Positions 11,825 to 21,131 of a stretch of DNA of 64,000 nt are shown one piece after another; the first letter of the stretch is position 1; every line of letters starts with the position of its first letter. The notes under the pieces are model-generated. The model was not told the origin of the DNA, searched no databases, and was given only the letters and a program-made list of their open reading frames with translations. The position numbers and the translations under genes are program-made. This stretch comes from Epinephelus fuscoguttatus (Eukaryota > Chordata > Actinopteri > Perciformes > Serranidae): positions 15,377,379 to 15,441,378 of the forward strand of contig NC_064771.1 in the NCBI RefSeq assembly GCF_011397635.1, in the 5' to 3' direction.

Positions 11825-14800
11825 GACAGGGAGAGGGCGGTAGATCCTGCTGTGTACAGCTGGCTGTGGGAGGCAACATGCCTTCATGCTATAGTACAGG
11901 GTCATGTGAATTTGTGCAGTTATCAGTCATAAGCTGTCAAGACCCAGCAGTGTACACGCATACATTCAGAGTAGTCGTTCGAAGTAACTAATGCTGTGTT
12001 CCAGTTATGTCAGGAAGTTGGAAAGTGCACATGGCTACAAAGAAAAATGTAATGGCAACATGGACTTTGAAGTGAAAAATACACTACATTAATTGTGCAC
12101 ATTCACACCCCATGACTAACAGACAGAGGAATTTCCATCATTATATCCACAAAATATTCTTGAGTCAATTTTTCAGCAGTGTATAACTTCAAATCCATAA
12201 AAAATACAGCAAGAAGTGTTTGTTTAAAGGGACAGTTCACCCCAAAATCAAAAATACATATATTTCCTCTTACCTGTAGAGCTGTTAATCAGTCTAGATT
12301 GTTTTGGTGTGAGTTGCTGATTGTTGGAGATGTCAGCCGTAGACATGTCTGCCTTCTCTTTAATATAGTGGCACTAGATGGCACTCGACTTGTGGTGTTT
12401 GAAGTGCTAAAAAAATTGTGCACCAGCTCGAGGAGGACACCATAAGTGCTCTCACACTGTTACAAGTACGAGTCCATGAGTACATGCGCACTTCCTCCTG
12501 TGCGATGATATGGTGTAGTTCAGTGTAGTTTGTTAGACAAAAGATAGTTCCTACATGAAACCGCAAGTGTGGATTATCTTGAGTGACTCTGTCATGATTT
12601 CTGGAAAGAGACATTGCTGTTTAGTTTCTCAAATACATATTTTTGGCGCTTTGAGCACCACAAGCCGAGTGCCATCTAGTTCCATTATTTTCGACAGAGG
12701 GCAGACATTTTTACGGCCAATATCTTCAATACCTGGCAACTCACACCAAAACAATCTAGACTGATAAGCAGCTCTACAGGTAATGGAAGAAAATTGTAGT
12801 TTTGGTTTGGAGGTGAACTGTCCCTTTAAACATAAATCTCCTTGTAAACAAATATTGATTCAAAAAACGTTTGCCAGTAATAATTTGTTTGCATCACCAA
12901 ATTTATTGTCTCTGCAGGGAGCGAGGACAGCCCTATCTCCTCTACATCGCCTTGGCTCACATGCATGTTCCTCTGGCCCCTCCGCTCCCCCCAGATGCCT
13001 CTGCCGCCGCCCGTCGCACAGATGACGACACAGTGTACAGTTCCAGCCTGCGGGAGATGGACAGCCTGGTGGGGGCGGTAAAGAGCACCTCTGATGACAC
13101 AGACATAGACAATACTCTCATCTGGTTCACCGGTTAGTCAGCTGGATGAATTATGTCTGCTCTTCCACACAACCAGGGTAGTCTGTTATTCTCAAAAAGC
13201 CTTGATCACAGTCTAATGTGTGTGTGTTGTGTTTAGGTGACAACGGCCCTTGGGAACAGAAGTGCCAGTACGCAGGAAATGTTGGACCTTTTATGGGGAA
13301 GTGGCAGACCAGCAGAGGTATAAAAAACTCTTATTGAGAAACTTGAATCTCATTTCATGCATGCTCTATGAGATGATTGATAGTGTACATTGTATTGCTG
13401 TGAATCATCATATTCCTAATGTCACTTCTGGCCTGTGTGTTAGGTGGGGGCTCGGCTAAACGGACCACCTGGGAGGGAGGTCACAGGGTGCCAACTGTGG
13501 TTTATTGGCCCGGGATGATTCCTGCAAACACCAGCAGCTCAGCCCTGCTCAGGTACTCCTAATTATAGATCCTGTGTTTACTTTACACACCCTATGTGTA
13601 TGTAAGGACTTAGATTAACTAGATGTGACGGGTATAACCCTGTTTACCAAAGCATAGTGCTACTCCACGAGGCAGGAGGATGTATTCAGAGACATTTGTA
13701 ACCATGCTAGCAGGAAGGTCTCCACTTTGGTTCAGACTGAAATATCTCAATAACTACTGCATTTTTGGCTTTTACTCAAATATATCGGTGAGTGTTGGAT
13801 GCATTGCTCAGAGGATAAATCCTAGTGGCTTTGTTGATGCTGTGACTTCTCATCATCAGGTCGAAATTTCAAATAAAAGGTTGAATACATGATGCAGTCC
13901 TTCATCTTCATGCCCTTTTGCAGTGGTATGGACATCTTCCCAACCCTTCTGTCCCTGGCCGGGGTGACTCCCCCCTCAGATAGACGTTACGATGGCACTG
14001 ACACCACAAATGTCCTCCTGCGTGGCGAACAAACCGGCCATGAGGTACTTGTTTTTGTTTTCAATGTTTCTGTGGTTTATATCAAAGCAATAAGCACTTT
14101 GAGGCCTTGGTTTACAGCTAAGGGACGTTGTTTGGCACGGTGTGGAGCGGAGGCTTAATAATGCCCTGAGCAGTGGTGTAAGGTAGTCACAACAGGCCCC
14201 ACTGCACACTATAATGATGAGCCCCAGTGCATGCTAGTTACTGTTCACATGATCAAATAGAGACTTGATATAAGACAACATCAACATACATGTTAAGCAG
14301 CATTCATCATTGTATCATTTATCTGTAGGCTATCAAAATATAGGAATAAGAAATTAGACATTTAGTTGAATCGTATAAAGGTTCAAGGTTAAAAAAAAAT
14401 GAAAAGATGGGTTTACACATTTTGGGTTTACTTGACTTTATACTTCATTCTACCGAACTCAGAGCTGTTGTCCTTGTTCATGGACACTTTTTGTGCCATC
14501 TAGTGGTAGTAAGAGCAGAATACACTAACCTATGTAAAAACAAGATGGCAGCCGTCTCTGCCAAGTCAGTCTGCAGCTGATCCTGACACAAAAGTGGACA
14601 AGGTCCAAAACCTGATCACATGTTATGGTTTAAACTTGTTATGAAACTTGTTTATCTATGATTACTTATGTTTGTAATTTGATATGGCAAGAAATTTGAC
14701 CAATTTTAGCATCAGTTACAAGCTAAGAAACTGTTAATTAGGAAGTACTCGTTTGAAGATTTTGGGACATTATTCTTGTCCCATTTAAGGACATTGGGAA

Positions 14801-16216
14801 TTTATTATTATTAATAATGTTTAGTGGTTTTTTTAACAGTTTCACTCTTTGACTTCTTCGAACACAGGTGTATTTCTGAGGTTGCAATCTGAATCACTCA
14901 GGAGGGCCTGCACTCCATCCAACACATTGTTGAAGAGCACATGACGAAGCTACACCATAACAGATAGGATATCGCTTGCAATTGACAACATAGCTTGGGA
15001 GCAGTGAACCAAATAAAAACATGCAAGCTAAATAAAGTTACGTTGTTAACTTAGCATGGAGGGCTGGTGTAGTTTGTTTGTTTTGGATGGAGCTAACAGG
15101 CCAGTGGATTGGGCAGCAGCAACGACAGTTGCCGTTTAACATTATTTCTTCCAACGAAGCAACAGGACACAGTGGGCTCTCTGGCTGCTCAAACATAAAT
15201 CCCTCTAGGCTCTCTTTTTTCTTTTGCAGCATCTTTGTGGGTTTGTTTGTGCATTAACTGAATGACAGTATTGTGTACATTACTACTGGCGGATGATAAA
15301 TGATTCGGGCTTCAGTTGGCAGTAGCTCTGGATCCAGCTCTAAATGCAGCTGAGCCAATCATGATAAAGGACTGGAACCTGTTTTACAAAATAATTTTCC
15401 CTGTATTGTAAGCGGGGGTTGTGCACTACGGTCTTGTTGCAGATATGAGTTCCTCTCTTCTTCCTTGCAGTTTCTCTTCCACCCTAATAGTGGTGCTGCG
15501 GGGAAGTTTGGTGACCTGCAGGCAGTTCGAACAGGGAAATACAAAGCTTTCTTCATCACGGGTACGGGTTATAGACCGGTCATATGTGTCCACAGTGCAA
15601 AAATCCATCAGCTGTATTACAGGTGTAATGTTGTAACTCTAATGTGAACTGTTTGTCAGCAAACTGACAAAACGTTGTTCTCTAACAGTGATGATGTGTT
15701 AAATCATGTATGTCTGCTGTGCTGCTTGTTATGCCCTACCTCCATGGTGGATGGTATGCATGATATTATGTCAACATGGTGGCGCCAGTCCAGTGGTCTG
15801 TCTGCATTCCCAGAGCTTAACTTCGTTCTCATAGTGATATTACTGATATTATGCCTGTTTTCTCACACAAATTTCATATTTATTTAACATTCTTTTTGCC
15901 AAACCCAACAGCTGTCTTAAATAATTCTTCTGCAGGTGCAGCAGAGGCATGTGGGGGTGCAACAGGAAGGCAGCAGCTCCACGATCCGCCACTGATATTT
16001 AATCTAGAGCATGACGAGGCTGAGGAAACACCCCTGAAGATGGAGACACCTGAGTACCAAGCAGTAGCGGAAAGGGTCGCCCGCAAGAGGGAGGAGTTAT
16101 TATGGGACATTGCCACTGATAAGTCTGTGTCCTCAGCAGACTACAGCACAGACGTATCAGCAGCGCCTTGCTGCGACCCTACACAGGCTGTTTGCCGCTG
16201 CCACCCGCTGGGCTGA
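5535..16216 (+). CDS. arsg: Arylsulfatase G (lysosomal sulfatase), complete, 10 coding exons
   Basis: Lysosomal sulfatase; in mammals ARSG removes 3-O-sulfate from N-sulfoglucosamine during heparan sulfate breakdown. Exons: 5535-5761, 5960-6195, 8116-8230, 8441-8587, 12918-13132, 13237-13317, 13444-13552, 13924-14044, 15471-15561, 15936-16216. Phases agree at every GT..AG junction and give 540 aa (human 525). Visible features: hydrophobic N-terminal signal/anchor (about 7-21), metal ligands in [10 protein letters not shown] (D45, D46), sulfatase signature CSPSR with Cys87 as the formylglycine site, GKWHLGH (K140, H142), LAHMHVP (H256), TGDNGPW (D315, N316), WEGGHRVP, and a Cys-rich C-terminal tail ending [11 protein letters not shown]. 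All catalytic positions look intact. The Met at 5535 aligns with the family start. An acceptor at 5520-5521 puts 13 nt of 5' UTR in this exon, so a further non-coding exon lies upstream. Assignment rests on sequence recalled for human ARSG and on synteny. Confidence 0.96.
7507..7918. mobile_element. Probable MITE with ACCCCT-rich ends in arsg intron 2
   Basis: Left end GGCTGAATCCCAATATACCCC and a right end that, reverse-complemented, reads GGCCCAATCTCATTTC...CCCTTTGCCCC. The arms are loosely inverted and rich in ACCCCT/AGGGGT. Boundaries are approximate and no ORF was found. Confidence 0.4.
8730..8771. repeat. (GT)n microsatellite in arsg intron 4
   Basis: GT run with a single GG interruption, about 140 bp after the exon 4 donor. 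Confidence 0.95.
9618..10046 (+). mobile_element. 5' remnant of a Tc1-like transposon
   Basis: It begins with the Tc1-type tip CAGTGGGGTCCAGAAGT. An ATG at 9987 opens a short frame ([16 protein letters not shown]) that looks like a transposase N-terminus and stops at once. The matching 3' part may be at 11215-11550, with other repeats between. Confidence 0.5.
10140..11100. repeat. Cluster of fish dispersed-repeat tails splitting the Tc1 remnant
   Basis: At least two LINE/SINE-type tails can be seen: one at about 10158-10215 (TTTATAGAGTGCTTTTCAT) and one at about 10400-10960 (TTTATTTCTATAGCACATTT...AGTGCTTTACAAGA). The latter continues into a stretch around 10880-10960 (AACCAGTGGAGGTTCTGAAG) that recurs in fish genomes. 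No intact reverse transcriptase is present. A short CAAGGT tandem is at 10383-10400. Confidence 0.4.
11215..11550 (+). pseudogene. 3' remnant of a Tc1-like transposase
   Basis: The frame reads [20 protein letters not shown], matching the conserved C-terminal Tc1/mariner block (SPDLNPIEHLW) around the third catalytic acidic residue. It is degraded downstream, and upstream catalytic residues are absent. Confidence 0.6.
11777..11821. repeat. (GT)n microsatellite in arsg intron 4
   Basis: About 22 perfect GT units. Confidence 0.95.
12228..12825. mobile_element. TTAA-flanked foldback MITE (AGGGACAGTTCACC family), copy 2, full length
   Basis: Intact 598-bp element in arsg intron 4, flanked by TTAA at 12224-12227 and 12826-12829. 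Ends AGGGACAGTTCACC and GGTGAACTGTCCCT are exact complements, and the whole element is a long imperfect palindrome. TTAA targets and AGGG tips fit Kolobok-type (or piggyBac-type) mobilisation. There is no ORF. Confidence 0.75.
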
Positions 16217-16227
16217 GGAGTGGGGAA

Positions 16228-16229
<2 letters not shown>

Positions 16230-16263
<34 letters not shown>
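16230..16263. repeat. (AC)n microsatellite at the start of the arsg 3' UTR
   Basis: About 17 AC units only 14 nt after the arsg stop, so they are transcribed into the mRNA. Confidence 0.95.
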
Positions 16264-16267
<4 letters not shown>

Positions 16268-16562
16268 CTCTCACAATAGACTGAAAGAGAAGCAAACAGA
16301 TGTGGAAACAAATGTCTCCTTTAGATGTGCTCAGCTGTTTGTTTGTAGAATGTGGTTTTTGGGAGGTTCAATGTCCAGATGCAGCAGGAGACGTGCAAAC
16401 AAGCAGAGAGCAAAGAGATGCAGGCCGCTGAACTTTGGCCAGAGGGGGAAAATGAGATCTGATAGAAGACAAAGGTACAATCTGTTAATCACTGTAATTC
16501 ATGAATTAATGTTTGCTGATGTCTAATACTTAGATTTATCATTATTTTTTGATATTTTATGA

Positions 16563-16568
16563 ATTAAA
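16563..16568 (+). terminator. Candidate arsg polyadenylation signal (ATTAAA)
   Basis: ATTAAA about 350 nt after the arsg stop; I saw no AATAAA between the stop and the transposon at 16718. The hexamer overlaps a TTAAAGGG string that may itself be repeat-derived, so it is only a candidate. Confidence 0.3.
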
Positions 16569-16717
16569 GGGTAACTATGATATTTTTAGACATGAACCCT
16601 ATTTTTCCATATTTTTGTCTTAGTCATTTAAGGAAACAACACATTTTGAAATCACTGGTTCCACTTTCCATTACTCCAACTATCACCAGCTCTGATTTGA
16701 TTAAAATTAACTCTTAA

Positions 16718-17896
16718 AGGGAAATTTTGGTTTATTTCAACCTGTCTCCTATCGTCCTAAATTTGTTTCAAGTGATTAGTGACATAAAAATAATAGTTAG
16801 CATGTTAGCCGTTAGCCTAGATACAGCCGGGGCGCATAGTAGCGTCAGACCTGTTAAAACGTAAGTGAAAGGGCATACTTTAAGTGCAAATTTAGTCCAC
16901 TAAACAAGTTTTTTTTCCACAAAGACCGCCTCATATCGTTAGGATAAATGTCAGAGAACATATAGAAAATGACATGTAAACGTGTTGTCTTCCCTTACCG
17001 GTGTGGTGCCATGTTTGTTTACCATTTAGCTCTGCTTTCCAAAGCGCGGCCAAAATATCGCGAGAACAAGCAGCGATCTCATACCGTGCCTGAAATCTCG
17101 AGAGAACAAGCAGCAACAGCTGGAAGGCAGAACTGGACAGTAGCCTGAAAAGTTCATTCATTTATTTTTGAAAGATTTATAGAATAATGGCTGACATTTT
17201 GCCAGACTTCGACTTTGTGGAGGAGGAATTTGATTTAGCAGAGTTTGATTGCCGCCCTTATTTATTTGAGCCAGAATACACTGACGAAGAGCTTTGTGAA
17301 ATTGAAGAACGGAGGAGGAGAGAGAGACAGAGAGGAGCAACAGGTAGAGGACGAGAGAGGAGGAATGGCTGCTGCAAGGCTGCGTAGCTCTGGAGATTGG
17401 TGGTGTACCTGTGAATGCTGTGCCCCAGTGCCCACAGAAGAGGAATGCCTCTGTTGCAAGGAATGGGACCGGTTATTTTCAAGGTCTGGATGTGACCAAG
17501 GACGAGACATCTCCACCTGGAGTAGTATCCAGCTGGGCTTTATCTAGAGCTCGCGAGATATATTTCGGGCGCGCTTTGGAAAGCAGAGCTAAATGGTAAA
17601 CAAACATGGCACCACACCGGTAAGGTAAGACAACACGTTTACATGTCGTTTTCTATATGTTCTCTGACACTCTAACGATATGAGGTGGTCTTTGTGGAAA
17701 AAAAGCTTGTTTAGTGGACTAACTTTGCACTTGAAGTATGCCCATTCACTTACGTTTTAACAGGTCTGATGCTACTATGCGCCCCGGCTGTATCTAGGCT
17801 AACGGCTAACATGCTAACTATTATTTTTATGTCACTAGTCACTTGAAACAAATTTAGGACGATAGGAGACGGGTTGAAATAAACTGAAATTTCCCT
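16718..17896. mobile_element. TTAA-flanked 1.18-kb foldback transposon carrying a captured coding fragment
   Basis: Arms of about 355 bp (16718-17072 and 17542-17896) are near-perfect inverted copies and are flanked by TTAA (16714-16717, 17897-17900). Tips are AGGGAAATTT/AAATTTCCCT. The 470-bp unique centre holds the ORF described separately. It lies 500 bp downstream of the arsg stop. Confidence 0.8.
17187..17547 (+). pseudogene. Cysteine-rich P2X7-C-terminus-like ORF, split by a frameshift, inside the foldback element
   Basis: The first frame (17187-17387) is acidic and includes DFDFVEEEFDLAEFD, RPYLFEPEYTDEEL and an Arg/Glu run. The second, offset frame (to 17547) has GDWWCTCECCAPVPTEEECL followed by CCKEW. 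The WC.C..C..MPTEEE..CC.E pattern is that of the cytoplasmic ballast-type domain of P2X7, which also occurs in many stand-alone fish ORFs tied to transposons. A frameshift between about 17340 and 17390 prevents one continuous protein, unless splicing joins the parts. Family assignment is from memory of the motif. Confidence 0.5.
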
Positions 17897-17900
17897 TTAA

Positions 17901-20200
17901 TTCACCCAAAAATGAACAAAAGGGTGGGCCTATGCATGCTGAAATTACTACTTATTTAAAAGGCGTCTGGTGGGTTTGGCAAGAGGGATTTCAGGGTTGT
18001 TTCTGGTCAAACAAAACGGGTCTTACACTGTCAGTGGCAAAAACAATCACTTGTAAATCCTATTGTCAAATTTCTTTGTAGTTGTTTGATAGATTTCAGA
18101 CAGAGGGTCTAGTCCAGGGCCCCCTGACCCACATTCAGTAATCCATCCAGCCTGTTAGTCATTTAAACACAAAAACATGGGACAATAAGATCTAGGTTGA
18201 AAAACACCAAAGTTAAATTACAGGATTCAAACATAAGCAACTGAAATTAAGCTCTTTAAAATCAAAACTACAATATGCAGAGTTTGAATCACTTCTCAGC
18301 TTTAATGAGTCTCTGGTGTAAATGTCCAGTACTGAACAACTCAATGCAGCGTAAGGGTGTCCTAACAGTGCCACCTTTTGGCAAATCAAATGGTATTACC
18401 ATGTTACTTATTACAACAGTACTATATATAAATGTTATATATATATACATTATACACACAGTAAAAATCCTCAATATGTATTTACGCACGGTAAGTCTAT
18501 GCGTTGATGTGTAATACTTAAAACATTTTTTTGCAAAAGAATAATTAATACATCAAAGTAAAAATGACTATGACTTGCATGTTAACATGAATTCAGCATC
18601 ACGTAGTAAATAAAAGGTCTTCAGGATATCACTGAAATTCAATGACCTATAACGTTGTCGTACACAGCTTCACCATAAAAGCTTGTTCACAGTTAGCTGT
18701 TTACTGTTCCTCCTCCACAGAGCCGACTCCTCCACATGTATTATCAGGTTACATTTGTGACTTCCGCAGGTGTTTAGTCTCGTCTATCCCTACCATAATT
18801 AGTATGACAGCTGCATCTGCAAGTCATATAATACTCACTGCATGTATCATGATTTAAATAGTGTATCGCGCTTACAACATCTATTCCTTCTTGAGTGAAC
18901 TCCTGCTCGTCTTTACTGAGGTGTGACACATTTAATGCCCATTGATTAGCTCCCAGATTCCTGAGGCCTGACTGACAGAAATGCCCTTATGATACATTTT
19001 CTTCAATCTTAAAAGAGATGATTAATTTTATATTAAATTTATATTATTGTCTGATTGAGCTTGGCTTGTTTAGAAGCTGTTAAAGTTACCTTTCAGGTGA
19101 CATCTCAAGAGCATTTTTGTGAATCTGGCCCCTGGTTATTCTACATCAGCTGCAGGCCAGGTCCGCTTCTCATCTCCTCTACTACCTTGGCATATTCAAG
19201 TCTGCTCACCAATACGCTGCCAGATCAATCACATGTTCATCTGATTGCTACCATGATATTGTGCAACAATAACATCATTGTGTTGTCAGAGTTTCATGGT
19301 TTTAAAAAGACGTTTAACACTGTTGATAATGGCGTATTATGGGAGTTAAAGCCCCCCCTCCAGACACGTTTTAAAGTATGTTTAAAAAATTACACTATGA
19401 TTAATATTTCGTTTAACATGTTTTTTCCACATAAAAAAAGGAGGGAAAAAACAGAAATGGTGACGGAGGCACATCTGCTCCTTCTCCAATCTGTATAAAC
19501 TGGCACATTCAGTTTGCAATGGTTTTCAGGTTGAATGTTGTGCCACAGGCCTTAAGGTACGTTTTTTTCTGAGAAGTTACCCAGTCAGCAGCGACATGTA
19601 TATAAACCCTACTGTATTAAAAAGGCAGTGCATTTGCATAACACATCGTACACAACAGGGTGTTCAACGCACCACTGTTTCCATCGAAATAAGCTTTTTA
19701 CTATATGTTTTCGGGGCTGAACGCACCCTGGATATCTGCATATGTATAAAGAATCTGTGGGCAATGGTACAAGATTTTTGTATTGGATCCCACCAGCTAG
19801 CTTTTTCCTACTTTACCTGCATTTATATACAGATATCTCCTTATAAACATTAGCTGAAATGTTGTCTGGACCTGTCTCAAGTTGCTAATTGAACCGTAAG
19901 CAACACTTGGCCTGGATATCCGCTAGCCACACCGTATCTCCCGAAATATTGGCCATTACAAGCTGTTGCGAGACACTTGTCTTTAGGGCTTTTTGTCAGG
20001 GACAGATTTCTTGGTTAAGGTTAGGGAAAGAAATCGTCGTTTGGGTTAAAATAAATAGATGTATAACTTCTCCCATGAACCCGTTACAGCAGAGACTTTA
20101 CCATTATCAAGCGATAGCTGATGGGGTCCAAGATTGCTGCTTGTGCTAAATTGACCAATGACAGAGCATCAAAAGCATCAAGATGGCTACCGTTAGGGTT
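17901..20200. other. Gene-free spacer between arsg and wipi1
   Basis: No exon of either gene and no recognised complete element. An AT microsatellite-like tract lies near 18421-18455. The sequence at 18010-18075 resembles 57370-57420 (GTCA(C/G)TGGCAAAAACAA), suggesting a shared dispersed repeat. Confidence 0.4.
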
Positions 20201-20234
20201 AAATAAAACATCAAAGAGATTCAGCCATACGTGT

Positions 20235-20760
20235 TTAAGTCTCAGTCATATCCAGACTCAGACGAGGAGTCTGTTGTGCACCAAAATCTACGACTAGCAG
20301 ATGTCTCAGAATGGTAAGTGTAGTTAGCATCTTTTATTGGTTCATGTTGTTTGTTAGCTTGTAGGCTAACTGGCAGTGGCTGACACAGCGTTAGTGGTTG
20401 CGAAACATACAATAAAATCTGTTACAATGTTAACAGTGTGTTCACATTGTTATTATGTAATTATACATCAGATGTCTCATCAAAGTTTGCATTAAGATAT
20501 ATTCCGTCTGGCTGAGATTTTATTTTACAGGTAATAAGTTCGCTCTTTCTTTGCCACTGTCTCATCCCCTCGTCGATATGTGTTTGCTGTATTAGTCAGA
20601 GATTGGCTTTTGTATTAGTGAAGTACCTAAGCTGGCTTGTGTACGTTTGAATTTTAGGGAAGTGCACAGATATCGCCCCCTTCAGTAGAGGAATGTGAAA
20701 ACACCTCTCTAGTAACAAACTGGACAGATTCAAGTCAGTATCGTCAAGGTCAGACATTTT
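20235..20760 (+). pseudogene. Second, more degraded fragment with the same type of N-terminal motif and a splice-like break
   Basis: A frame at about 20217-20312 reads PYVFKSQSYPDSDEES and then RLADVSEW, and is cut exactly at a consensus donor (GTAAGT, 20313). An acceptor (TTTTAG) occurs near 20654-20659. The acidic SDEES stretch followed by SEW resembles the lead-in to the WC.C motif at 17187-17547. The cysteine cluster itself is not convincingly present. Confidence 0.3.
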
Positions 20761-20915
20761 AGGGGACATAAACAGACGAAAACACATTTTTGAGTGGAGG
20801 GGATCTTTAACAGTGGGACTCTCAGACAGTCTTTGAGTGTGTCTAACATGATGTGAATGTTTTTAAATGATGAGTGGACCGTCCACTCTTTTTTTCTTTT
20901 TTTTTTTTTTTAATC

Positions 20916-20921
20916 TTTATT
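20916..20921 (-). terminator. wipi1 polyadenylation signal (AATAAA on minus strand)
   Basis: TTTATT on the plus strand is AATAAA in wipi1 sense, about 210 nt after the stop. A homopolymer T tract (A in gene sense) follows. Confidence 0.5.
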
Positions 20922-21131
20922 CCTTACAAAAAGTGAGAGGAACGCAGAATACAGGAACACCAGGAAGTAACATTCTGGTAAGATTTGACCCTAGGCCAGC
21001 AGGGGTACACATGGGAGGGGGGGTGGGGGGTGCCACAATGTTTCAACACGAGTATTTTTGTCCACCTTCCCTGCTTGAACCAGTCTGAGTGTTATGCAGG
21101 GACGGTTGTTTCACGGGAAGGGAGGGTTTGG

